A DNA stretch of 64,000 nucleotides from Sipunculus nudus (taxonomy: Eukaryota > Annelida > Sipuncula > Golfingiida > Sipunculidae), in the NCBI GenBank assembly GCA_026874595.1, contig CM049307.1, forward strand, positions 51,085,370 through 51,149,369, in the 5' to 3' direction. The stretch's first letter is position 1; each line of letters starts with the position of its first letter. A program made the translations under genes and the position numbers. The notes beneath the pieces are model-generated. The model did no database searches, was not told the DNA's origin, and saw only the letters and a list, made by a program, of their open reading frames with translations. Positions 33,146-43,800 of this stretch are shown one piece after another.

Positions 33146-33834
33146 CCTACAGTCGTTAAGGCCAGGTTACACGGTGCGATGTTTCCCTTGCGGCTGTCGG
33201 ATGCAATTATCACATGCGATTTTGGGTCCCATGCGCATGCACTCATGCTTTATCGAATTCTTATTAAATAATATGCCATACTACGTTTCCACTTTGTTCC
33301 CGCTTCACTGAAATATTACTAAATTTAGACTATTTTATCGTTGCTATGTATCCTTTCCGAGGAAAACAGCTACCAGCCAAGGGCGAGGAGTGCACTGAGC
33401 CAGTATTTGGACAATTCGTTTTGAATGATAGCTCATCGGCCAGGGAACCCGTGTGCATTGGTCAGAGGCTCATAAAAAGAGGCCCGACCCAGGGCCCTCT
33501 GCATGTAGGTCGCCGATTGAATTGTTATAGGATCTATATGATAGGCGCACACCTATAAATTAGTGCAGCCCAAACCGATAGCATATATGTATATATGTAC
33601 ATATTTCTCGGTGAAACCTTATATAGATATAACATTTAATCATGCCACCAAACTCTTCAATATGGGTAATGTAATAGGTAGTCTGTTGACAAGTTTTATA
33701 CAAATACGCATATTAACAACATTTAACTCAACTGGATTTATATCAATCAATTTGTACATTATAAGAATAAGAGCGCTTTTTTTTCCAAGAAGGTTGTCAC
33801 CGTCCCGAAAGACTTTTAAGTGATACTTCTCTGG
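33146..33834. mobile_element. ~690-bp insertion relative to the paralogous segment
   Basis: The paralogue at 12270-12320 runs directly from 'ggaacagatccagcagag' to 'gcgttccacaca-atgaatcgaa'. Here 33146-33834 intervenes, beginning 'acctacagtcgttaaggccaggttacacggtgcgatg'. The left end resembles a DNA-transposon terminus, but I cannot define matching inverted repeats or a clean target duplication. Confidence 0.55.
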
Positions 33835-34461
33835 AGATGCGTTCCACACGCATGAATCGAACAGGTATAGAGTCCTTATAATCACACAAAATGGGTGTCC
33901 TGTCTTCTCCTGAATGTACACTACACACGAAAGTTCCACTCGGTAACACGGCTGCTGATCACATAACAGAGATGCACGTTGACATTAGAATGCACGCTTT
34001 TAATCAAGACCGCTCATTATTGTGTATACACGGGCAATCACGCTGCTAAACATCTCTTGATTGACATAGTTCTCCACTGAAGTTTACGTGCTAGCCATAC
34101 AAGGAGAAATCTTGAATCATTAACAGATAAGCTCATAGCCTTCTCTGTAAGAACACTGAGAAAATGTCTGTTACAGCACAACAATCCTGGATGTACCCAA
34201 CACTATGTACCTGAATATGCCGCTATGCACGACTTCATCACCACACATGATTAGCGTATATATTGTCCTGGTCTGTTTCTGGATCACCACAAAGAAAAAA
34301 AAATGTGAGATATATGTGGCAGCCCGCAGACACTGACAGGAACTTCGTCATTCAGCTGATCAGGGGTTACCGGACGCTCCTCTGGACCGATGACAGACGG
34401 TCAGACTACACCCTCTAGCAAGCTTACCCAGGAGTTGTAAAGTTTTCTCTAGCGTCCACAG

Positions 34462-34484
34462 CTTATATACACCTGCTTACGTCA
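34462..34484 (-). promoter_or_regulatory. CRE + TATA promoter, second copy
   Basis: TGACGTAA (34484-34477) and TATATAAG (34469-34462), as at 13011-13033. The downstream ORF is broken in this copy. Confidence 0.5.
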
Positions 34485-36837
34485 CACATCCTGGCCGTCT
34501 TTTGGCCTCTCGTCTCACTCTATTATGCGGCCTGTCCTTAATTGCATGAACACTAAAATGGACACGCCTTCAGAGACCAAAGCAGAAAAAAATCAAGTAT
34601 GCCGGTGCGTTGTATTTGAAGTCTATAGAAAACAATGTTACTACAGGAACCATCAAGACTAAAACAGACATGAACCGATTCCCATGGAATTATAACTGTA
34701 CTGAAACCTACATCAAATAAGACACCTGGGTTCTCTAAACTGAGTTCTCACGCTAACTTCGATATATGATACTCCATATCACATTAATATAAAACAAATG
34801 GGTTGGGTGGGGGCATTTCGATGAAAATCCAGCTAATATGAAATGACCCTTCATTTAAAGTGGATAACCCCGATATTACAACCAGACGTGAGTATGAGGT
34901 ATTTTATCTTTACGATGGCAGACGTGATTTTTAGTAAAATATTTTCATTTAAATGTCCAGGGTGGCGAAGGGGGCCTCCCTGGCCGCTTTTACACACGTT
35001 AGGCCGACTTACAAGTGTCCAAACTGAAATAAAAATATATTTGCCTGCACTGGTATATTATTTATTGTTCAGCTGATCCACTATACCCACCGCCAGTTTT
35101 TATCTATCGGTATTTTTTTTAACAGTTGAACAAAAATGATTTGCCATCTAAGTAGGTACAATTGACTTGAATTTAACACGATACTTTAATTATTTCTGAA
35201 TAATTATTAGTTCTAAAATAAAATTGCGTATACTTTTTTACTTTGAGAATAATACAATTTTTCATAATTTATCCAAATATTTCATCTTTTATAAAAAAAA
35301 TTAAATAAAAAAATTCTGTGCACATATAGATCATGATATAAGCTTCTGCTGGTTGTATTAAATGGATATATCAAATAACAAAGAGGTGGACCTATAATAA
35401 ACAACATGTTTGTGGTCACTTTATGAATTCAATAATATGTTACTAACAAAATTAGGCCTTAAGGTTAGTAAGCTCGTTTTACGTTAATCACAAATCGGGT
35501 GAACACGAAATATTTCGTCACCACATTACATGTACATGGAAAACCGGGAATGTAATGGTATTTTCAACAATTATTAATTATTCCTTTCCGTGAACTGCGT
35601 AATAAGTCAGAGAGATCATTCGGTTTTCATTAGCAAGGTGATAATTTTCCTTCAGTGTGTTAAGAAATATTAATTCACAACATAATTGTGTTCTTTTACC
35701 AAAAAAATCTGTAACGAAGAAAACTGACCATATATTTTTGCATGTTTTGGAATGTTTTTATGAGGGGCGGCTAATTTTATGACCGCCCCTGGCGGCACAA
35801 ACGCTAGGTACGCCGCTGACTCACTATATTTCATTAAGAATTAAAGCAATACATCCTAATTCTAATTCAATGATACGCCACACAGGGTGAGTTCATTGAC
35901 ACACGCCGTTAATTTTGTAATAACATTAATTGGGGCTAAGCATTTCAGGAATGAAATGTGAAAGTATTATTATTAGTATACATCGCCTTCGTGTTACAAA
36001 TGTTTGCCACGACTTAACCGACATGTCGGTAACGGAGGCACATTGATTCATATCAATCTGCCTTTTAAAATGTACGGTAAAATCAATCTACCGGTACAGG
36101 CGCATTGAGTGATCTCAATCTCCTGAAATATGCACAATGTTACCAACCTGCACCATGACCTGCCGGTAAAGTTTAACTTACCTTCTGGCAAAGAGGCACA
36201 GTAAAACCAAGGCTGTTGTCATTTTTGTTTGTTTATCACAGATGTATTATTGTTTTACTATATATTCACATATGAGAGCGATGAATGTATGATGTTGATC
36301 CAATGAACTGTTAACCCAAATTGTCGCCTGAATGGTAACAGTTGAAAATCGTGGATTAAAATCAGGTTATAGAATTACTAACTATGTAAGCATTGATCGC
36401 ATCTTCGTGTCATATACGTCTTCCTCTCGGACTGATATAGCAAAGGCCGCATCACGTCTAATGCTGCTGAGCTTGCATAATGCCGTCTTAAAACAACACA
36501 CTCTCATCATATATGCCTGCCGGGCAGATATATGTGTCATAAGACAATATTCTGACTCTAATTTATAAAAAAAAAACCAACCATGTTTTCCACTGATAAA
36601 TGGAGAGAGATTGTCAATTAAAGTACGCACAATAATGCTTTTTACGTATTCCATGTTGTATCACACAGAGCCTGTGTTAGGACGCCGTCTTTTTTTCAGG
36701 GAAATAAAAACATTTTTTCTTCGCGCTTGCTGTTGTTATTCGTATATCCTCCATTTCATTTAGTGATGAAGTAAACTCACAAAAAAACGCCCGTCAACGT
36801 GGTACTTCTTAAATATTTCAGTATAAGCAGCAAAACG

Positions 36838-37030
36838 TATATCATTTTGAGACAATTGCCAACTCGAGCAACCGTAAGGTCTTTTAGATCATTAGGCACA
36901 TCATCCCAAGAAACAAGTTCCTGATCAGTCCGTGAGCGACGAACACGTGGATCTGGTCGACCACTACTGTCACCGTCAGCAAACTGTATGCTGTCTCTGA
37001 CACACGTCAGAGCATCTATGGATAGTCAAG
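36838..37030 (-). other. Exon-like open stretch, unrecognised
   Basis: The minus strand is open for over 65 codons without ATG: DALTCVRDSIQFADGDSSGR, TDQELVSWDDVPNDLKDLTV and ARVGNCLKMIY. Acid/basic balance and codon use look protein-like. It starts where homology to 15.5 kb ends, so it may have come in with a rearrangement. No family recognised and no clear splice sites. Confidence 0.3.
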
Positions 37031-37429
37031 TCATGAAAATCGTGACATGTGTATATTAGCTCAACTGAACTAACAGACAGAGTTAGTCACAATACAAGCC
37101 TGAACTGCTTGTTTTGTTTTTATATCTGAATTACTCAGATTGGCTCAGTCGTTAGGGTGAACAGTAACCACACTTCAAGCTTCAGTCGATATGTTCAACA
37201 AGTTGTGTTATCTTGCAATGTCTTGAACATACACATGACAGAATAAACACATCAATATTAATTCAATATCAATAAAGTGAAAAATGTCAAAATTTGTAAA
37301 TAAGATTGTTAGTGTGCATGTTTTAATTGGGTCCAAATCTGTCACGACTGATATAATGGCACATTTTTCCAAAAGGATAGAGGACAAAAGGTAAACAACA
37401 TTAATGTACACTGCATGTATCGATGACAA

Positions 37430-38030
37430 TTGTTCATGAATGTGAATACTTCTGCAATGTATTTGAATATGAATACATATATTTTTGTACTTTTTACAAA
37501 TGTATTCGAATACGTATACGGATACTGGAAATACCTGTATTCGAATACAATAAATACGAATACTGGATACGAATACCTCATATCTGGTCGGGTCTTATCC
37601 CCGGCGGTGGTCCAGGTATATATATATATATATATATATATATTTCACATATAAGGATAAAATCTAGAGGCATGTTTTTTCCCCGTAAAATGTTACTGGT
37701 ACATGGGGGAAGACCGCCCTCCCAACCTGAGAGAATTGAAAAAAATGCAATGTAAACGAGGTTATTTTGAGGCATCCATTACCAAAAATATGGGGATTTT
37801 CTGTCCTTACCTACTAATCTCTTATATGTTTTTGCACAGAGTTGTCAAACTTTGGGAGTCGGGGTTCACGTGTGGCCGGTTTTTTTTTATATTTCTTCAA
37901 CATAAGGACATCAACTGGAACCACTCAGTCTCTTGTTACATGGTAAATAAATTGCAAATAATCATCGTTTAAATATAACCCTCTTGATAAAAAAAATAAT
38001 TGTTATGTTCAAGTTGCATGTTAAATCTTA
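37430..38030. other. AT-rich spacer with 'tattcgaatac' cluster
   Basis: 37437-37580 has repeated 'gaatac'/'tattcgaatac' steps, followed by an (AT)n run at 37617-37642. The ORFs of 74-110 codons here cross these simple repeats and are not credible. Confidence 0.5.
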
Positions 38031-38036
38031 CAATTT

Positions 38037-38240
38037 ACCAGCTCGGTTGTCTAGGCAGCGCACCGGACTCAACACATCACATATAGCGAGTTCCGAGTAT
38101 CAGCCAGGCTGAGCGCTCTGCAGGAGGAGGTCGTTCCTCGCTCAGAGACGAGTGTGATTTTAGTCAGGGGGCTCAGGGGGAACCTGTGTGCAATCGTATG
38201 TCCCCTGATTTTGACTTCAGATCCACGTATGACACCTTTG
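38037..38240 (+). repeat. Possible tRNA-derived SINE
   Basis: 'agctcggttgtctaggcagcgcaccgg' looks like a tRNA 5' half with an A box, and 'gcgagttccgagtatcagcc' like a B box, about 45 bp apart. A ~120-bp unrelated body follows and a short A run at 38248-38254. Confidence 0.4.
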
Positions 38241-38269
38241 AGGAGTAAAAAAAAACTTGGGTAGACATC

Positions 38270-39120
38270 CTGGATCGCGGGCAGAAAGGGTGAAATTCAA
38301 GATGGCGTCCAAGATGGCCGCCGAACCATTGAATCATACATATAATTCGAAAAGTAATTGGGATAGGGGATTGATTTTGGTTTCTATGCCTATGTTATCA
38401 GGGTCAAGGAATCTATTGAAACCATTTCCAAGACAGTAGCGTATTTGGTTACGGTGATATTCAATATGGCTGTCAATATGGCCGCCGTACCATAATATTA
38501 TACATAACTCAAATAGTAATTGAGGTGGGGGAATGATTTTGCTGCCTTTGCCTATGTTTTCAGGGTCAAGAAATAAATTTAAAACATTTCCAAGACAGTA
38601 CCATATTTGGTACGGTGATAATCAATATGGCTGCCAATATAACCGCTGTACCATTGAATTGGATATGACAAGCAAAGGAATCAAGGTAGGGGGTTGATTT
38701 TGGTGTTATCGTCTATGTTTTTCAGGGCCCAGGAGACTATTTAAATTATCTTCAAGACTATACTGTTTTTATTTCTAGGGATACTTAATGTGGCTGTCAA
38801 TTTGGCCATTGTACATTTGAACATGTATGACACACCATGGAATAAAGGTAGGGGTTTGATTTTGGTATCTTTGCCCCTGTTGTCAGGGTCAAAGAATCTA
38901 CTGACACCAACTCCAAGACAATACGGTATTTGGTTATGGTGATATTCAATATGGCTGCAAATATGGCTTCTTAACAGTAGAGTCATGTCTGACAAGCCAA
39001 GGAATTAAGGTGGGGGATTCATTTTGGTATCTTTGCCTATGTTTTCAAAGTCTGGGATTCTTAAAATTATTTTCAAGAAAATTTTTTTTTTGGTTTTAGT
39101 GTTAACATTAGCTGCCAATA
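38270..39120. repeat. ~170-bp satellite with 'aagatggc-gcc' motif pairs
   Basis: About five units: 'attcaa-atggctgtcaa-atggccgccgtaccat', 'aat-taggtgggggattgattttggt-tcttgccta-gtt-tcagggtcaa-gaat', 'accatttccaagacagta-cgtatttggttacggtgat'. Divergence increases to the right. Confidence 0.85.
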
Positions 39121-39960
39121 TAAGTTTCCTTGATAACTGCTAAAATTCATGTACATCTAACATATTGTGCGCTCAAATCATGTTCTTTCACAAGTCTTGG
39201 AGAACATGGGTCCCATTGGCTTTATTTTTTTATGTCCAAGGATGTATTACAATGACCTCCCTTTACTTTAGCTAAGAGGCTAAACATTTAAGACTGATGC
39301 CCTGTCTGACTTTCTGGGTGCTCAAAATTAGATTTGCTGCTTGTAGCTCACAAAATACAGATCACCATGACCCAGTTTCAATTGCTGATGGCGATTTAGG
39401 GTGGACCTAAATTTTTATGTGAGAAGATTCTAGGTCAAACTCTAATGATTTGTACGAATCTGACTTTCAGTGTTAAATTCGTGTGTTTTCTTTAGCTCAC
39501 AGGATTAAGATTACATTGATCTAGTTTAGGGATTCGACAAAACTGTCCAAAGACCTCTCTCGATGTTATATTAGAATGCTCTAAGAACCTTATTTCAGGT
39601 TCCAAAGGAGATTTGCCCAGAACTTCCCTGGATGTTAGGTTAAAATATTCTAGGGTTTATGGACACCATTTGAACCCAGTCATCCTGTCTGGGTGTTCAA
39701 CATCATCTTTTAGCCCTGTAGCTTGCAGAATATATGTCACGATGAATTAACTTTAGATTTCCTTGAAGATATTTCCAGAAGCTCCAATGTCGCGTTAGAG
39801 GGTTCTGGGCCTATTAAATACTACAAGTGTCAATCTGAAATTCAGGGTGCACAAATCATTTTTTTTTTGTTCCTATAGCCGGTAGAATATAAATCACAGT
39901 GACCTAATTTCTTGTTTTTAAGGATATTTGCCTAGGCAAATGACGTACAGTCTGCTGAGC
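39120..39960. repeat. Degenerate satellite related to 49980-51250
   Basis: Repeated 'ctcacaga-tataaatcac-gtgacc', 'tctgactttc-gggtg', 'tctagg-tc-aac' and 'ccagaacttcc-tggatgtta' steps about 170 bp apart. No ORF. Confidence 0.5.
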
Positions 39961-40301
39961 TAAAAGACCAACAACCATGAGAAAGTGACAGAACTTGAGA
40001 CAAATCCAGAGCAAAAGATGTCCCTCCAGTGGAACAATCGCATATGCCAACAGGCTATGTTGTTGGTGTCATGACATAAATAATAAAAATCAGTGTTACC
40101 ACCTTTAGGGAATTTTTTTAATAGTTCCTGGGCTTGGTGCTGAGATATGTGTCAAATTGCACAACGTATAGGTTTCATTTTTTACTCTTATATTAAGGTA
40201 ATTGTGAAAGATTAAGGCGCACATTGAAAACTCCTGTTCTTGTTAGCACTATTTCTCTGGACACCAACCAACTAAAGGGTCTGGACAGTTTCTCTTAATC
40301 A

Positions 40302-40796
40302 TCAAATAATAAAATTAAACTTGAAGCTTTCCTCAGAAAGTGTCCAGTGAAATATTTTTTCACTCAGAAAGACCTGAGTGTACACTAGAAAAGTGCAGGT
40401 TGGTTAATATTTCCTCTAAGACACAGTCGGTCAGAAAATGGATCGCTCACACATCATCCTGAATTAGTCTCTGATCATGAAGAGGCGGATGTCCCAATTT
40501 CTCTTGTCCTCTTTCGGGTAAGAAATGAGCTGAAACAGATCGTTATTATCGCTGGTAAAACAGATGTGATTGTACTTGTATTGCGCTTTTCAAATCTGTT
40601 TAGGTCAAGTGGACTTAATGCACTGTGGCTCAGAGGGAGAACTGGAGACAAAAACGAGGTATATTCCAATTTCTGATCCGACAGAAGAGTCGGCCAGCTT
40701 ATTCATGTCTTGACTGGAAATGACGTGACTAGCAAATTTGGACCACCGTACCAAAGCAACAACAATAAAGCAATTGTCTCTAATATTCTTTCTTAG
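40302..40796 (+). pseudogene. Decayed transposon-type ORF with HEEAD motif
   Basis: A single plus-strand frame reads NNKIKLEAFLRKCPVKYFF, (stop), ENGSLTHHPELVSDHEEADV, PISLVLF, IVIIAGKTDVIVLVLRF, GLNALWLRGRTGDKNEVYSN, (stop), GQLIHVLTGNDVTSKFG. The order 'SDHEEADTR - DTDV - LW - lTGcDtTS' is one I know from repetitive, transposon-associated proteins common in molluscs and cnidarians. Two in-frame stops (near 40387 and 40673) and loss of key residues (EADV for EADT, GND for GCD) mark it as dead. It abuts the left breakpoint of the 5.2-kb duplication. Confidence 0.5.
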
Positions 40797-40867
40797 AGAT
40801 TTCAGACGGATGAATGGAAATATACAAGACTGTGCAATGCAGAAAAATACCTTGTTCAGGTACTAAC

Positions 40868-43800
40868 CCGTGATTCTTCGAGCTATGGGGCTCCGAAGTA
40901 CCCCCCCCCCCCCCCAGAATAATGGAAAATTTGATACAAAAGCTCAAGTATCTGAACAACTAACGCATTGATCATCATGATTCATTGCATAGATATTGAT
41001 CAAGGAGTGTTTCATCAGTTTGCAGACTTGTGGTGCCATCTGTATCTTTTCGATTTTTTACGATTTTTTTCTTTATTTTTGGGAACCTTTAACGATGCGG
41101 TCATCTGTTAACAAGGCACAAATTGTAACCGCTGGACCTGGAATCATCTGACCTGACTTTCAGGGAGGTCCATGAAGAATCTCCTTGGAAACCTGGAATA
41201 AGGTCTCTGTTACCAATATTCTTTGAGCTATGGGGCTCCGAAGTACCCCCGCCCCCCCGAATAATGGAAAATTTGATACAAAAGCTAAATGTCTGACCAT
41301 CTAACGCATTGATCACCATGAATGTTTGCATGGATATTGATCATGGAGTGTTACATCAGTTTCTGCAGACTGGTGGCACCACCTGTATTTCTTCGATTTT
41401 TTACAGTTTTTTTCTCTATTTTTGAGAACTTTAAATATGAAGTCATCTGTCAACAGGGCACAAATTTTAACGACTGGATCTAGAATCTGTTTTCTTGATA
41501 TACTTGGAGGGCCATGAAAGGTCTCATTGGAAACCTAAAATAAGGTCTCTGTTACCCATAACCCCTGAGCTATTGGGCTTCAAAGTACCCCCAAAAATAA
41601 TGAAAAATTTGATACGAATGCTCAAGTATCTGAAAAACTAATACATTGATCACCATTATTTTTGCATGGATATTGGTCATGGAATGTTTCATCAGTTTCT
41701 GCATACTGGTGGCGCCAACTGTACATTTTCCATTGATTCAAATTATTTTCTCTGTTTTTGAGACCTTTTAAGATGTGGTCATTTGTTAACAGGGCACAAA
41801 TCGTAATGTCAGCACCTGGAATCTTGTATTATGACATGCAGGGACACCCTTGAAAAGTCTCCTTGGGAAAACTAAAATTAGGTCTCTTTTACCAAAAATC
41901 CCTAAGCTATGGGGCTTCAAGTACCCCCTAGAATAATGGAAAATTTGATACAAACGCTCAAGTATCTGAACAACTAATGCATTGATCACAATGATTCTTT
42001 GCAAGCATAAAGATCAAGGAGTGTTTCATCAGTTCCTGCACACTGGTGGTGCCAATTCATCTTTTTTTAAATTGAACTCATTTTTTTCTCTTTTTGAGAC
42101 TTTCTATGATGCGGTCATCCATTAACGGTACAAAAATCATAACCATTGCTCCTGGAAGCGTCTTACTTGACATCCATGGAGCTCCATGAAAAGCCTTTTT
42201 GGAAACCTGAAATTAGGTCTCTGTTACCCATTTTTTCCAAGCTATAGGGCTTAAAAGTGCCCCAAGAATAATGAAAAATTTGATACCAAAGCAGGGTACA
42301 AATCTTTACCATTGGACCTAGAATCTTCCATTTTGACATCCAGGGAGGTCCGTGAAAAGTCTTCTTGGAAACCTTAGATTAGGTCTCCGTTACCCATATT
42401 CTCCAAGCTATTGGGCTTATTAACCCCCCCCCCCCCCCCCAGAATAATTGAAAATAAAATAGAAAAGCAGGGCACAAATCATAACCATTGGACCTAGAAT
42501 CTTCCTGCTTGACATCCTGTGAGTTCCTCAAAAGTTCTCCTCAGAAACTAGAAATTAGGACACTGTGACCTATATTGTCTGGGGTACAGGTTTTAGCAAC
42601 CCAGAAATAATGCAAAATAAACATAAATTGCCAGATTCCTCAGGACACCTGAATGGATTGTCATTAAATTTGGTGTGCTTATTGGTCTTGATGCACTTCA
42701 GCTAATATGCATGAACTATGATGGCACATACATAATCTTAATTAGTTGCCTGTGGAAGGACATATTGTCAACATGCCATTCGGCTGAGCGTCATGACCCA
42801 TGGGTCACTTGTTGCTCAGCGTCCATCTGTTCGTTCGAATTTGGTTATAATCGCTCATATCTTGGCTGTGGTTTGACTTATTCACCTCAAATTTTGCATG
42901 CGTATACATCCTGGATAGCTTTCTTAATTTTATGACAGTAGGCGCCACCTTTATTCACGTTCAGGCTGCAGATATCCATGCTAATATCTCTGTAGTGGTT
43001 TGAAGCGTCTTCCTGAAGTTTTGCATGGGTTTGGATAGTCACATAGCTCTTTATCATACACAAAACTGGTGGCGCCACCTGTAACCATTATTTCACATCG
43101 TCAATATGTATGTCTGCTGTGAAATAAAATAATTCATATCTCGGCAGTTTTTTTTAACTTTTCCACCTGAAATTTTCCATGTGTATACATCTTGGATAGT
43201 TTCTCGTTTAAATAACAGGTGGCATTACCTACAAAAATGTTTACGTGGCAGACATCCATGCTAATGTAACACATCTAACTCTATTTTCCCTTGCCACTCA
43301 ATCCATGCCTCACTTCAACCGTCCTACTCTAATTTAGGCGGATACATTTAGTCACTTGTCGACTACCCATATTCTAGTTTCCTGTAGAGATCAGAATTCA
43401 TGCTAAGCAGTCTCTTGTATGTGGCCGAGTCTCCTTTATGCAGTGCCTACAGGAGCTGTCTATCCTAACCATGCTCAAGTCTCTGCTGCTCCAGCAATAA
43501 GCTGTGAACCAATAGAGTCTTCAAGTACTGTTCTTTACTTTACTCTGGTGCTTTTCCACACTCTTACATTAAACACGGGCTTACAGCAACAAGCAGCAGT
43601 TCCATATCAAAAGCTTCACCTCCATACATGGTCAGGACAGGTTTAAGAGATTGCTGGTCCATCTTCTGTCACGGACCTCTGGGAAACTGATGCTGGCAAT
43701 GCAATTCAATACATGTAAGACATTTATATGGTCCTAAGTATCGTTCGGAGCGCCCATTGCACTATAATCGCGCGACATATGTATCTATCTCGCATGAGTG

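Larger units (their letters stand above)
31540..36830. repeat. Segment homologous to 11200-15480
   Basis: Same blocks in the same order as 11200-15480, plus copy-specific inserts (31877-32473, 33146-33834, about 34800-35825). The last insert ends in GTACGCCGCTG at 35818, a hAT-like terminus, next to a GGGGCGG/CCGCCCC hairpin (35763-35790). Confidence 0.85.

Noticed and set aside
33640..33939. 99-codon minus ORF and the related 12178-12366 ORF (FDSxVWNAS)
   Set aside because: Shared codons come from the segmental duplication; one copy runs straight into an unrelated insertion, the other has an upstream stop and indels.
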